Source: Torymus aiolomorphi (lineage: Eukaryota > Arthropoda > Insecta > Hymenoptera > Torymidae). Taken from it: a DNA stretch of 64,000 bases. The stretch spans positions 2,515,001 to 2,579,000 of the forward strand of contig CM070875.1 of NCBI GenBank assembly GCA_036365515.1, in the 5' to 3' direction. A program made the position numbers and the translations under genes. The notes beneath the pieces are model-generated. The model saw only the letters and a list, made by a program, of their open reading frames with translations, had not been told where the DNA came from and did not search any database. Of this stretch, positions 1-12,790 are shown in pieces (position 1 is the stretch's first letter; each line of letters opens with the position of its first letter).

Positions 1-46
1 CGATGCTTTATAAAAACATAAAAACAAATTATCTCTATTTTCTCAG

Positions 47-543
47 CCAATCCAAAGTACATGCTGTTCTGCACGGGTTACATTCTGGTCGGTCTCGCGC
101 TCACGAGTACGATCATCGAGCTGGTGCGACGACAGTACGCGCACTCGTGGAAGAAGCTGCAAGCCCTGAGCGGTCCCCTCGCCGACACTCTAAGGAAACT
201 CGGCGAACAGGCCGGCGGCGATATGTCTGTCATGCAGGCTGATCTCAAGTAATCCTCATCTATATTTTCACCTTTTCTTCTCTCTCCTATACCTACTCTA
301 TATACCATTATTGTTCATTCGATTTTATCTCTTCCTTATTTCAGGCGAGTGCTAAAAGTCATCTCGATGCCACGTAGACGCAAGAGCGGCATGGAGAAGC
401 GCGACTCGAAGGACAGCGAGCTCGAGGAGGCGGTGAAGGCGATACTGCGCGACATCGCCGGCGCGCCAGAGGAGCCCGTGTCCGAGCCCGAGCCCCAGAA
501 GCAGCCCATCGTGCAGATCATCATTTACGAGTCGAGCGTCTGA
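47..543 (+). CDS. Two-pore-domain potassium channel, C-terminal two exons (partial)
   Basis: Two exons are visible, 47-248 and 345-543. The first follows a TTTCTCAG acceptor and ends at a GTAATC donor; the second follows TTATTTCAG. Joining them keeps one frame (GATCTCAA|GCGAGTG) to the TGA at 541-543. The gene continues upstream of the window. The first exon encodes a hydrophobic helix, MLFCTGYILVGLALTST, followed by IIELVRRQYAHSW. I read this as the last membrane helix (M4) and proximal C-tail of a K2P leak channel of the insect TWiK/open-rectifier type. The tail is basic, then acidic and proline-rich (SEPEPQKQP), and ends in ESSV, which fits a class I PDZ ligand. K2P channels are dimeric plasma-membrane channels that set resting K+ conductance. 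The pore loops lie outside the window, so the family call rests on M4 and the tail. Confidence 0.72.
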
Positions 544-760
544 AGGTCGCGCGGTGCGATTGCTCAAGAAGATTGTTGTTATATGTTATAATTGTGTATA
601 CTTTTTTATATATGCGGGCCGCGCGACGATGTTTACGGTAATTCTGTTACATGATACTAAAAATATAAGGTGTATAACTATTTTAATATATATATATATA
701 CTTCATACACTGCTCTAGTCATCGAAACGTTTTCTAATCAATTTTAATAAAAAGATGAAA
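544..760 (+). other. 3' UTR of the K2P-like channel gene
   Basis: AT-rich sequence after the stop. An AATAAA signal at 746-751 is the best polyadenylation candidate. A short (TA)n run lies at about 689-700. Confidence 0.5.
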
Positions 761-2404
761 ATTACAAGTGGTTTTTGGTGTCTAAAATTATTTGGTGTAT
801 CGACGTGACAATAAGTGGTTGAGGCGGGGTTATGGACTAATATTATGTACTGAATTACATAGTCGCCACAAGTTTTGCAATATTCATTATTTTTTCAGTT
901 TTTAATTTTTGGTCATTGTTGTTATTTAAGCATGTTATTTAAACCCAAAGTATTCGAGGTATATTAAAAAGTCTAATTAAGCCGCTTCTTTCGAATTCAA
1001 TTCGATTTAATTCAATTAGATACATACATTTGTAAGTGAAATAGTTTTTCAAATATATTGGTGAATTTTCAGCTATAAAAACGAAAAAGGAACAGAATAT
1101 TTATTTTTGTCAGAAAATACAAAACCATCTACATTAAATCTGAATTACAATTTTTTTTGGAATTAAATGACATCTACCTATAAACTACTTTCAAACTCTC
1201 GAATCACTTGCCGCGCTCAATGCACGACTTCGACATATCACACGTGGCGTCATCACCTGGGGCTTTATCGAGATAAACAAAATTTAAGTGCTGTTTTTAT
1301 TTCTGACCAATCAGCGGCTGGAAATTTTTCAATAGCCAATCAAATTTCTCAACACCTCAAAAATTTCGCCTTGTACCGAACACTCGATAATAGGCCCGGT
1401 AGCCCCCTCAGCGGCAATCGACAACAAAAACGATCGAAATTCGAGATCGACCGATCGAGTATCGACGCCTTGCATCACAATTTCGCATGCGACTTTCACC
1501 CCCAGATGGCGTTGTTTACTGTTAAAAAAAAAATCCGTTATTACTTTTGGGCGCGCAAACGGCAGGACGCCGGACATTTTCTATTTCAAAAGGCGCCGCC
1601 AAGTGCCATCCACTGTGCTGCTTATATACCTGCTATGCGAGCCGACGTATGGCGTACACTGTACTGTAGCCAGAGTGTCGTGCATATGTATGCTGTATAG
1701 CAGCTGAGCTGAGGGAAGCAAGAAAATGCGCGAGTAAACATTTACGCGCATTTGCGTTCGCGTACGCAATACTTGTACACGAATCCGTTTTCTGCAACGG
1801 CTTTTCGATACGCATTTAACAACATAGTGCGGTATTTTTTTGGACCAATAGTAAGTAGTATAAAACTTCCAGTCGTTTCGCGCGCGTTTTTCACTCGTAC
1901 GTTCCGCGCGTCGCGTGTCAGCACGTTGTGTATATACTTATACAGACACATGCGTACAAGTCGTTGCGTGTGTAGGTGTATTTGTAAACGAGTGTATCGC
2001 GACAGTGGATCGCTATATACGTGCGCAAATTTTCCGCGTCTCCTACGGTAAACTTCGACTTTCTTGCGAAAGTTCCACCTTATCTCCCTAACCGCAACAT
2101 TACGGATATATATACTCGTAAAAATATACGCAAAGGACTACCAGGAAAGTTGAGGTTAGGATAGCCCTGCGAGGACGCACCGATCGTGCATAGGTAGTGT
2201 TTATCAGTTTATCCTCCTCGACGTTGACTTGACCGTTGGACAACGCGGGGGGAGGTGGGAGGGGGCAGCCAGCCTGCTGCAACCCGTGTCACCCTATCGG
2301 ACGTTCAACACACCGAGAGGGAGCGAGATAAAGCGAGAGAGGAAGGGAAAAAAGAGGGGAAAAGGAGAGAGAGAGAAAGTGAGAAAGAGTGAGCCTGCGG
2401 CGCC
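761..2404. other. Intergenic region and 5' flank of the zinc-finger gene
   Basis: Open frames here (for example 1167-1700) have no codon pattern or splice context that convinces me. The sequence becomes GC-richer and purine-rich (GAGAGAGAGAAAG) at 2320-2390, just before the ATG at 2405, consistent with a 5' UTR. No TATA box can be assigned with confidence. Confidence 0.4.
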
Positions 2405-5400
2405 ATGTCGAGGGAAAACTGTCTGGTGTGCGCCAGCGACGAGGGCATCTTCCTGGATGTCGATGAGCATCCCGCTATACGAGCCAAGGCCAAAAACTGT
2501 CGCCTGCAGAAGGTAAGTTCGTGTCGCTTGCTCATATTAGACGAACGCTCGCGCGCACTCCCGTGTGTGTACATGTAATAATCGACGCGGATTTGGAGGT
2601 TAGACTGTGGACCGAGCAAGAGCCGGTTAGGCGCGCGCGAGAGAGCGTGGGAACGTTCTTTTTGCGCGTATGCAATATATATCGTTCGAGGATACGTATA
2701 TATAGTACAGTGGACGCTGCATTTTTTACGAGTATATAGGTATAACGAGAAAAACTGCTACGTAGTCGATCGAGTGCTTTTTGTCGCTGGCAGCGCCGAG
2801 TGTGTGGTGTTGTTGGAAAAGTTGAGTGCTGTTTTCGGCCAGTTTAAAAAACTCCGTTTCGGAGTACGATGATGCTTTTTACTCCGACGAACGGGTTTAC
2901 AAATAGAGTGAACTGTGAACGCAACGAAAGATGAGTTTTTGAAATGTAGGTTAAAGTGGTAAAGGGAATATAACTACCAAAGGAAATACTTTGCTCTAAA
3001 ATACCATTTATTATTTTCAGTCGAGGTTACAATTTGTTTCCACCATATAAATCATCCAAAGCCCACCTTTCACCCACTAGTCCCATCAAATAAAAATTAT
3101 TTGCCGACTCCGAAACGCCGTCGCATACTCGCTTTCTTATATATCGGAGCACCGGCATCATAGATCCTCCGCCGCCGCTCATTCCACTCGAAAACAGGAT
3201 TCCCGACGATCCCCTCCATCCCGCTCTCGTCTCGTCTCGTCACCCCTCAAAAGAAGAAAACCGAAAGAGCAGCAGCGGTGGCGGCACTTGATAAAAATCC
3301 TCCTCGTCATCATCAACCAGCAGAATCCCGCTTTTGTCGCGGGAGACTTATCGTCACGCCAAGCTCAGATTAAATTGCACCTCCTCCCTTCGCGTGATAA
3401 AGCGCGCGCTTTTCTCTTGGACGCGCACGCGCACCCGCACCCATGCGCTCAACTTTTCTTTCTCTCCCTCTTTTTCGTAAAAAGTCGCTGAGTGCGCGTA
3501 TATAGGTATGTACAGAATGTATGTATGTATGTATGTGTGTGTGTATGTGTGTATGTGTGTATGTGTGTATGTGTGTATGTATGTGTGCATATTTGTATGT
3601 ATGTGTGCATGTTTGTATGTATGTGGAAAGAGAGCCAAGGGAAAGCGATAGAGCGCTGTGCAGAGAAACTGTTCTTTTTCTTTCCTAGTGCTGCTGCTGC
3701 GTGTGCAGGTGACCGCGGCGACGGTCACCGCTGTGGCTTCCCTATAACATGCCAGGGCTGTGTCTACAATGGTGGCGATTGTGTGGTATGCGCCGGCGGC
3801 GCTCCGAAAGGAATAACGGAGCGATATATAGGTATAGAGGGGTATAGGATTCCTTTGAATTATTATTCGTGATGGCAAATAATGTACAAGAGTTTTGCGA
3901 TAGTTCGCGGTAGAATTTCATAAAAGAAACTTCTTTCATGAAGTTATACTTATATATTTCATAATAAAAACTTACGCGCAGCTGTACGAAATACTCGATT
4001 CCTATCTACAACTATACCGAACGGCTCTGCACGCTGATTAGCGAGGTGATAGCGTTTATTCTCTCTTATATAAGTAAACCCGAACAACGGAGAAAGGATA
4101 AATGTATATAGACGCTTTCCGTTTATACGCGCTTGAGTAATTCCGCTATTTCATTGCAAAATCGATTGTTGTAACGTATATGCAAGCGTGCGAGCGCGCA
4201 CAGCACAGGACAGGACATATTTCAACAGGCCACCGCCGTCGGCACACTTGCACAGCTTCACACATCACCCTTTATGTATAATACTCGTACACGCGCCAGT
4301 TTAACAATAACATCCCATTCCGACGTTGGAAACTCAACACGGCGCGTCGTGACTCTCGTGTAATAATCTCGTTTTACGAAAAAAATGTAATTTTTTCCTA
4401 TCGCACACGTACTATACAGTATACACTCAGCTAATATTGTAGACACAGCTTGCACAGGGAGCAGATTCGCGGCTCTCGCAGTACACCGACGGCAGCGCTG
4501 CAGCAGCATCAGCTCATAAGTATCACACACACGAAAAGCGCGCCAACAACGTCGCGGCAACGTTCGTAAAGCATATACCTACTCATACACGTATATATAC
4601 TTATATGTATGTGTGTGCGTGGAGCACAGAATATAGCTTTGGCTCGTCTCTCACGCGCGTTCGGCCGGTTCGGCGTATATACGTTTTATATATATCTATA
4701 CGCGAGATCGCAGGGGAAGAGGAGGTATAGAGAGCATACAACTCCGAAGAGTGCGAGAGAGAGAGAACCTCGGCCTAAAGCTTTTTAACCTCTTATTTCC
4801 TCTGTGGTAACGCGCAGCTAGTGTTCGAGGGTACAAATTCGTCGGATTCATGAGTGGAGGAGACACACACCGGTGATAGGGTGTAGGTATCGACTGGACG
4901 ACCATTTTTTTGCTCCCCCGCGCGCGATTTTTCCTTTTTTTCGTGCGGGTAAGAGCGTGCGCCGCGAGGGCTTTCGGAGAAACGCGGTTGCTGGGGGGGG
5001 ACTCCGCTCCAACGCGCATTGTGTGCGTTTGTGTTGTGCGCCTGATTTGCGCGCGTTGTTTTCGACAATTGTTCCACTATCTCCTCGTTGCGGTAGTGTT
5101 CATCCGTGTTTGCAGAACGGATATATATATATGCGGTCGTCCTTTTTCAGTTCGGAGGAGGGCGAGTGCATAGAGATTTTCGGCAGCGCAGGGGGGATGC
5201 TGCGGTTTCGAAGCGCGGGCTCGCTCGCTCGGCTGCCATCGTCAGTGGTGGGGGAGGGGGAGTTAATGACATTAATAAACAGTGGGTATGGGTTTGCGTT
5301 TGGTGCTACGTTATGCAAAGCAAATTAGCACATCGAGGGGGTTTTATGGCTCGTTTAATTTTGTTTTGTAATAGATGGTTAAGGGATGATGAGTGGCATG

Positions 5401-8400
5401 TGTGCCTGGTGGATTGAATTGAAACTCTTTGGTGTGGTTGCAGGTATCAGAAGAAGGACCATCGACCAAAGTCTGCCACAAGTGTGCATTTGAAATAGAG
5501 CAATGCAACACCTTTGTGCAGAAGATCAAAGCGGCCAATAGGACCCAGAGCCCCAACAAATCTTGCTGCATCTTATGCTTGGATGCGTACGATAAGAATG
5601 TGTTCTTCGACCTGTCGAAGCAAAAGAGCGGAGTAAATGATTTCGAGAAGAGAATACAAAATCTCTTTGAAGAAGAGGTGAGGGCAACTTGTTTGCATGC
5701 ATGTGTTTATTGATAACGGTTGACATTGAAGTAATGTAAATTGGTCTGTTACAGCTAATAATCAAAGAATTTCAAAAGAAATTTATTTGTTTGTCGTGTC
5801 GTTACTGCGTGGATTTGTTGGCTGATTTGAGAAATTTATCAGATGAGGTATCTGATAAATTGAAAACTATTATAAAAAATGGCATTAGTGCAGCTGATCT
5901 TCCAAAGGTAAAAAATTTGATAAGGAAATATAACAGAAGAGTTATTAAATATAATATTTAAAATATTGTCTTTCCATTTTTAAATTTTCGTGTTTGAATC
6001 TTATATAACCTATATTTACAAAAACTTTATTCATTTATAAAATACTTACATTTCAGACAAAAACATCAATTGTGAATCGTAAGACGACTTTTATAGAATC
6101 CTCAAATTTGGATTTGAATACACCATCAGACACAGATAGTGAATCATCAAGCATCATGAGTAGTAGGAGAAAAGTGACAAAAAGTAGCAAACGGCCGGTA
6201 GTCAAAGCACAGCCACAGCGGAAATGCCAACAGTGCAAAACATCAGTCAAAAATGATATTGACATGTACAGGATTTATCGTACAGGACATACAATCTGTA
6301 AGCAGTGCTGGGTTATAATAGATCCTGGTAAGACTCCAGCTAAAAAGCGTAAAAAGATTGTCTATCCAAAGACAAAACTATGTTCTGTACTTTTAAAAGA
6401 CTTGTATGAAATGAAAGATGAATTGAAATATAAAATAGAAAAGGATAAAAAAGGCAATGCAATATTCATACTTACTGATAATTCTGAAAGTGAGAGTAGG
6501 ACCAAAACTAAAATAAATAAAAGTAAACCTAATAATTTAGAAAGTGCAAAAAATGAACAAGAAGAAAAAGAGGAAGAAAAACAAATAGAAGAAGAAAAGC
6601 AAGTAAAAGAAGAAGAAAAACAAATAGAGCAAGAAAAGCAGATAGATAATAAAGAAGAGCAGGTAGATAATGAAGAACAAATGGAAGTGGAGGAAGAAAA
6701 GCCAGTAGATAATGAGGAAGAAGAAATTAAAATAAATAAAACCAAAATCACTAAAGGCAGTAAAACGAAAAAAGCTTCTGCAAAAAATGAAAAGAAAGTA
6801 AAGTCATCAAGAACTCGACAACGCAAAGAATCGGAATCAAGCACTCAAGAAGAAGTTGAAGTAAAATCAACAAGAACTAGGCAACATAAAGAATCTGAAT
6901 CAAACACTATAGAACAAACGGAAGTAAAACCTACAAGAAATAGGCAACGTAAAGGATCTGAACAAAGCACTCAAGAAGAAGCTGAAGTAAAACCTACAAG
7001 AACTAGGCAACGTAAAGAATCAGAACAGAGTACTCAAGAAGAAATTGAAGTAAAATCAACAAGAACTAGGCAACGTAAAGAATCAGAACAGAGCACTCAA
7101 GAAGAAGTTGAAGTAAAACCTACAAGAACTAGACAACGCAAAGAATCAGAACAGAGCACTCAAGAAGAAGTTGAAGTAAAATCAACAAGAACTAGAAAAG
7201 ACAAAGAAGCAGAACCAAGCATTCAAGAAGAAGCTGAAGTAAAATCAACAAGAACTAGAAAAAACAAAGAAACAGAACCAAGCACTCAAGAGGAAGCTGA
7301 AGTAAAACCTAAAAGAACTAGGAAACGCAAAGAATCAGAACAGAGCACTCAAGAAGAAGTTGAAGTAAAATCAACAAGAAACAGGCAACGTAAAGAGTCA
7401 AAAGAGAGCACTCAAGAAGAAGTTGAAGTAAAATCAGCAAAAAACAAACAAAATAAAGACGAAGAGCAGAGTACTCAAGAAATAGAAATGAAATCTACCC
7501 GACCTAGTAGAAGGCGAAAAGAATCAGAACAGATTACCCAAGAGAAAGTAGAAGTAAAATCTACAAGAACAAGTCGAAGAAGAAAAGAATCTGAACAAAG
7601 TGTACAAGAAATAGAAAGTGACAAAACTTCTAGAAATAGAAAAGATTCCGAGCAAAGTGTACAAGAGATAAAAGCTGCAACATCAAGTAGAAGAAGAAAG
7701 GATTCTGAACAAAGTATACAGGAGATTGAAACCAAACCTACCAGAAATAATAAAAAAAATTCCGAACAGAGCATACAAGAAAGTACAGATAATAAAAGTG
7801 CAAGAGGAGTGAGAAGGAAAAAGGAGCCTGAGCCAAGTTCTCATGAAGATACAGAGGTTGATGTAGATGTTGAAAGTGACAGTGGACCAGCTGTAAAGAA
7901 AGCAAAGAAATCTAGTGCTAAAACAGAGCCAAAGCAATCTTCCAAGTCAAAAAGCAGCAACCAAAGCAGCACAAGTGAAGTATCTGCACGTAAACGAGGC
8001 AGAAGCAGTTCTGTAGAATCAGCAGGAAGTGCACGAAAGTCTGCTAGGAATGCAAAGAAACAGAGTACCCAGGATTTGGAAGAAATAATAGAAATTGATG
8101 ATGATGACTTGGATCTATCTAAACTGCAAAAAGAGAATATCTCTACAAACGAGGAGGAATCATGTGCCTCTAAACGAAGACGAAAAGAAAAATCTGTATC
8201 AGTTGAACGTAGTGATGCAGAATCACATACGTCTGAAAGTAAAGTACGTTCCAAAAGATCTAGTTCAATTTCAAGCAAAGAATCGCCATCTGTTTCTGAA
8301 TTCAAGACACCACCTATTAAGGATACAATTAAAGAAACGAAATCTGACAACAAATCAGTAAAATCAATAGAGATTGATACTTCAGAATCTGAAGAAATTG

Positions 8401-11400
8401 ATATCTTAAGATCTACAGATGAAGAAACAAAAGATGAAGATCTAATAGAAGTTGAAAATACAGAAAAAGATGACTTGACTAAAGATGATAATCATAAATC
8501 AAACACAGATAATAATGAAGAAAAACTAGCAGATGAAGTAATAGCAACACCAACTAAAAAAACTGTTTTGAATAATGAAAAAGTCAGTTCTTGTGCAGAA
8601 AATGACGTGGCTGAAGAAAAGGAAAATGAATCAGTTGATGAAAGCACACAGATGATCAAAGAGAATGAAAAAACACAAGATGAAGAGAGTACAGGGGATA
8701 GTTTCAAATTACAACAAGAAGATAGTACTAAATCGTTGCAAGATGTTTCGGTATTAGAAAAAGATATGAATGCAGAAGATGCTGATGAAGAAATTGAAGA
8801 TATAGAAATACATGATAATGCTCAAGATGATATCATAATAGCAGACATAGAAGATAGTGAGAACAATGTAGCAGACGAAAATGTCGAAAATGAAATTAAC
8901 AAGTCTTCGACAAGTAACCAAGCGTCTACATCCAATTCACAAAAACCAAAATCATCACCTAAACAAAAGTCTAGAAATAGTGAAAATAAAAAATCTGCTG
9001 ATGATATTATTATATACGATTCTTCAGATACCGAATTAACTCAAAATGAGGAAGAAAAAGTTGAAACATCTTATACTTGTACAGTATGTGATAAAATATT
9101 CGAAAATAGATTTATTGGTCTTCAACATGAACTTACACACACAAAAGCTTTAAAAATAAGATTGGAAAAGATTACATTACCTGAAAAAGCTGAAACGTTA
9201 AACAAAACGAATACAGAAATGGAACTCAATTCTGAAGAAGAAAATGAAGAAAATGATGAAAATGAAATTGAAAATGAAGAAAAAATGGAAGTGGATAATG
9301 AACAAGAAAGCTTTGATAAATCTGAAGAGCAAGATAAAGTTTCAGAAAATCTTGAAGATGAAGATATAACCGAGACAAAAGCTGTTGGTGAAAATGAGCA
9401 AGAGATGCAGGAGTCAAATGAACATGTTCAAGATGATGAAATGGCAGACAAAGAAGAAGAGCCTTTGAATGAGTCGAATGAAGTTGAGGTAACAGAAAAC
9501 AATAAGGAAAATGGCAAAACAATGCACAATGAAAACATGGTTGATAAAAGTGAATGTGTAGAGAGCGATAACCATCCTGAGGTTGAAAGTGATAAAGAAA
9601 TTGAAAGTGAAAAGCAAGAAACAAGTCGACGGTCCCGTAGGGTATCAAAACCTGTCGAAGTTGATAACCAATCTGACGTAGAAATTGACAAAGAAGTTGA
9701 AAGTGAAAAGCAAGAAACAAGTCGGCGGTCCCGTAGGGTATCAAAACCCGTTGAAGTTGATAATCAATCTGACGTAGAAATTGACAAAGAAGTTGAAAGT
9801 GAGAAGCAAGAAATAAGTCGGCGGTCGCGTAGGGTATCAAAATCCGTCGAAGTTGATAATGAATCTGATGTAGAAATTGACAAAGAAGATGAAAGTGAGA
9901 AGCAAGAAACAAGTCGGCGGTCGCGTATAGTATCAAAACCTGTCGAAGTTGATAATGAATCTGATGTAGAAATTGACAAAGAAGTTGAAAGTGCAAAGCA
10001 AGAAACAAGTCGACGGTCGCATAGGGTATCAAAACCTGTCGAAATTGATATCGAATCTGACGTTGAAAATGATAAAGAAGATGAAAGTGAAAAACAAGAA
10101 ACAAGTCGACAGTCGCGAAGGCTATCAAAACCTGTGGAAGTTAATATCGAATCTGACGTCGAAAATAATAAAGAAGATGAAAGTGAAAAACAAGAAACAA
10201 GTCGACAGTCGCGAAGGCTATCAAAACCTGTGGAAGTTAATATCGAATCTGACGTCGAAAATGATAAAGAAGATGAAAGTGAAAAACAAGGAACAAGCCG
10301 ACAATCGCGAAGGCTATCAAAGCCAGTCGAAGAAGAACAACAGGTTAATAGAAGTTTTAATGAATCAAGAAGAACCAATATTGAATTGGAAGATGAAATA
10401 TCAATTACAATCACAACTGACACAGACAAAATCGCTGAAGCTGTTCAAGAAACTCTTAACGATATGGCAGAATTACACGGAAAAATTCGAAAATCAGCTG
10501 TTATCACAGAGAAGTTCGACCTCAATGAATCTGTGAGATCGACCGAAAATGGAGAAAATAAAAATAATGAATCTTCTATCGAGATAGCTGATGATACAAA
10601 TGATGAACTTAATGTCACAAAAAACGCTGATGGTAAAGATATTGAAACCGTCGACGTTGACGATGTTCAAAGTAAAGCATCGAAATCCGTTGAAGAAGTT
10701 ATTGAATGTGAAACAATCGAGGATGATGCTGAAGCCGAAGTCGAACCATTAACTTCCATTGTAGATGTAGACGAATCCTCAAAAGACGCATTGCATGTGG
10801 AGGAAGAACCTGCCAAACGGGCAGAAGAATCTGAAGTTGAAATAACAGAGATTGACAACGTTGAAACAGTGGAGTCCAATGATGAAGTCGAATGCGAACA
10901 AGTCGATTTAACTGGAAATGACGACTGTTGTACACCGAAACCAGACGATGATGTTGAAATAGAGGAGATAGGTACTCATAGAAATGCTGAAGAAGATGAA
11001 AATTCAGTCGCTTCCGTAGATGAAATAAACGTTACAGCTGCAGACGAACCGACTGTAGAAAATGATGACGAGAATCCAAAACAAAATGAAACTGATGTTC
11101 ACAACGATGAGGAAGATAATACAGAAGAAGAGGAGGCTTTGGCTCAAGAAAGTCTCGAGGACTTATTACAACGCAAAGGACTTCAGGTTGTAGACGAATT
11201 CGCGGAATCGGTGACAGACGGCGAGGAGGAGAGCGAGAAGGAGGTAAACATAAGCTCCGAGAAGGAGAACATCCCTGACAAGAACACATCAGCGACTGAA
11301 CACGAGATAGAAATGAAGATATCGGACGTCGAGTGCACGGAGATCTTGGAGATCAGCAACAAGTCTATTGGCAAGCAGCAGAAGGACATCGAGGGTGGAT

Positions 11401-11765
11401 CTGTAGTTGGTGAGAGTCAGATCACGCAAGACGTCGACGTGGTCGAGGAGGTGGTGCACGACGACGAGGACGTCGACAACAACGACAACGGCGGCGATGA
11501 CCAGCCCCACGGGGACGTGGGCCAAGAGGTTGAAGTCGAGAGCAACGGTAATTGTCTAGATGTAGCTAACAATGTTGTAGGTGAGGTCTTAACGGAAGTC
11601 ATCTCCATGGCGTCGGACGATATTCAAAAACGGTTGGATTTACAAACTGAACCGATATCCGACGACGAAACGGACTTGGTACCGGAAACACTCGAGAACA
11701 TAAGGCGAGAGGTTCGCAATAGCCAAGACATGCCTTCGCTCGATCCGATCGAAGACGAGGAATAG
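2405..11765 (+). CDS. Large ZAD/C2H2 zinc-finger protein with internal repeats
   Basis: Four exons, 2405-2512, 5444-5677, 5755-5907 and 6057-11765, join in phase 0 at GTAAGT, GTGAGG and GTAAAA donors and encode 2,067 residues. The start is the first ATG before a C-x2-C (C6, C9), paired with C47/C50: a ZAD-type zinc module, which in insects mediates dimerisation of nuclear C2H2 proteins. A second module is C78/C81 with C126/C129, and a third CxxC pair is C222/C225 with C246/C249. Residues about 413-763 hold about seventeen 19-22-residue repeats like KSTRTRQRKESEQSTQEE. Residues about 1339-1591 hold eight 32-residue repeats containing QETSRRSRRVSKPVE. One classical C2H2 finger (C1173, C1176, H1189, H1193) lies between them. 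The rest is acidic and probably disordered. I infer a nuclear, chromatin-associated role; I do not recognise an orthologue. The single 5.7-kb last exon is unusual. Confidence 0.88.
2513..5443 (+). other. Intron 1 of the ZAD zinc-finger gene
   Basis: A 2.9-kb intron between the two halves of the first ZAD. It contains a degenerate TATG/TGTG microsatellite (about 3518-3630) and a GC-richer, CpG-containing stretch at about 4600-5330 that could hold regulatory DNA. No credible coding exon was found. Confidence 0.7.
3518..3630. repeat. (TATG/TGTG)n microsatellite
   Basis: Interrupted tetranucleotide array of GTAT and GTGT units inside intron 1. The reverse strand reads as His/Thr-rich open frames, which are artefacts. 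Confidence 0.9.
6800..7850 (+). repeat. Coding 63-bp tandem repeat array
   Basis: Eleven units close to 63 bp (21 residues, consensus KSTRTRQRKESEQSTQEEVEV with one residue variable at several sites), then about six shorter diverging units. The basic RTRQRK half alternates with an acidic STQEEVEV half. Lies within the last exon of the ZAD gene. Confidence 0.92.
9575..10332 (+). repeat. Coding 96-bp tandem repeat array
   Basis: One partial and seven full 32-residue units. Each has an acidic half (ESDVEIDKEVESEKQ) and a basic half (SRRSRRVSKPV). The last three units share changes (RQSRRLSKPV, VENDKED), so the array grew by local duplication. Confidence 0.93.
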
Positions 11766-12790
11766 TTGTATTATTTTTAAATGAAATATGCTAGTCCACT
11801 AAGTCGTACATAATTTCAACGTAAATCCAACGTTTTTTTTATTTCGATTTTTATTCTTTTTAATTTTTAATTTTTTTTTTATATGCAGCCCCTTAGGAAC
11901 AAATTTTTTAGTCATCATGTTATTTTTTGAACTATTGCAACTTAATCATGTCTCTGTCACCCTATTATTGATGTACTCATTATCTCAATATAAGCTCAAT
12001 TCATCATTTATTAACATTTGCCACATCAATTTGTTGCATTTTACTTACTAATTGTTAGTTAGAATGTTTTATTATCACAATCATGGTACATTTAATTTTT
12101 ACTTTATAAGCATGAAACTGGGCAACATCATATGTAACTATAAATCAATTGAAAAGCAATATAATTTAAAAAAAATAATTACTTACTTTTACTTGTTTAA
12201 TGACAAATCATAATTTATAATTATTGTATTATTGATGGTATTGCCCTGTTTATTAATCATTTGAATAAACGTAAAAACTAATCTAATGTAATTGAAATAA
12301 TTGAAGCAGGGTGATAATCCGCGCATCCTTGTATAAAAAATATACTTAAATGAATCATGCTTCAATTATATTTGTAAATATAATATATATGAATTATTAA
12401 ATACGTATATCTCTTGGATACTTAAAGTAGAAGTGAATTATCTGTATAAAAAAGAATACTTAGTATGCGTTCAACTCCGTACCTAAAATTATGAAGCGAT
12501 AACATTTTTATTATATATCAATTTTATGTGTACAACTAGGTACGGTAACTTACTATACTTAAAATATTCTTTTTGTAAATAAATTGATTATACAGACGGA
12601 AAATTTGATAACTGTGACGAGGAGTCCGAGATTTAATGATATAAAAAACTTAATAATTGTTATCTGTTTTTGACTATCAATACAGCAAGAAGTTCTCCTG
12701 TATAGTAAAATTTATATGAATTTGAAATTTTTGTGATTTTTTTCTGTAATAAATAGAGTAGGATTCAAGCGTTTGTATTGTTTTAAATAA
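11766..12790 (+). other. 3' UTR and downstream flank of the ZAD gene
   Basis: Strongly AT-rich non-coding sequence. AATAAA hexamers at 12264-12269 and several later sites are candidate polyadenylation signals; I cannot choose between them. Confidence 0.4.

Noticed and set aside
1167..1700. 177-residue open frame upstream of the zinc-finger gene
   Set aside because: No codon bias, domain or splice context; composition looks random.
9226..10429. Long reverse-strand frames (up to 300 residues) opposite the zinc-finger gene
   Set aside because: Shadows created by the 96-bp in-frame coding repeats; hydrophobic repeats of no known type.
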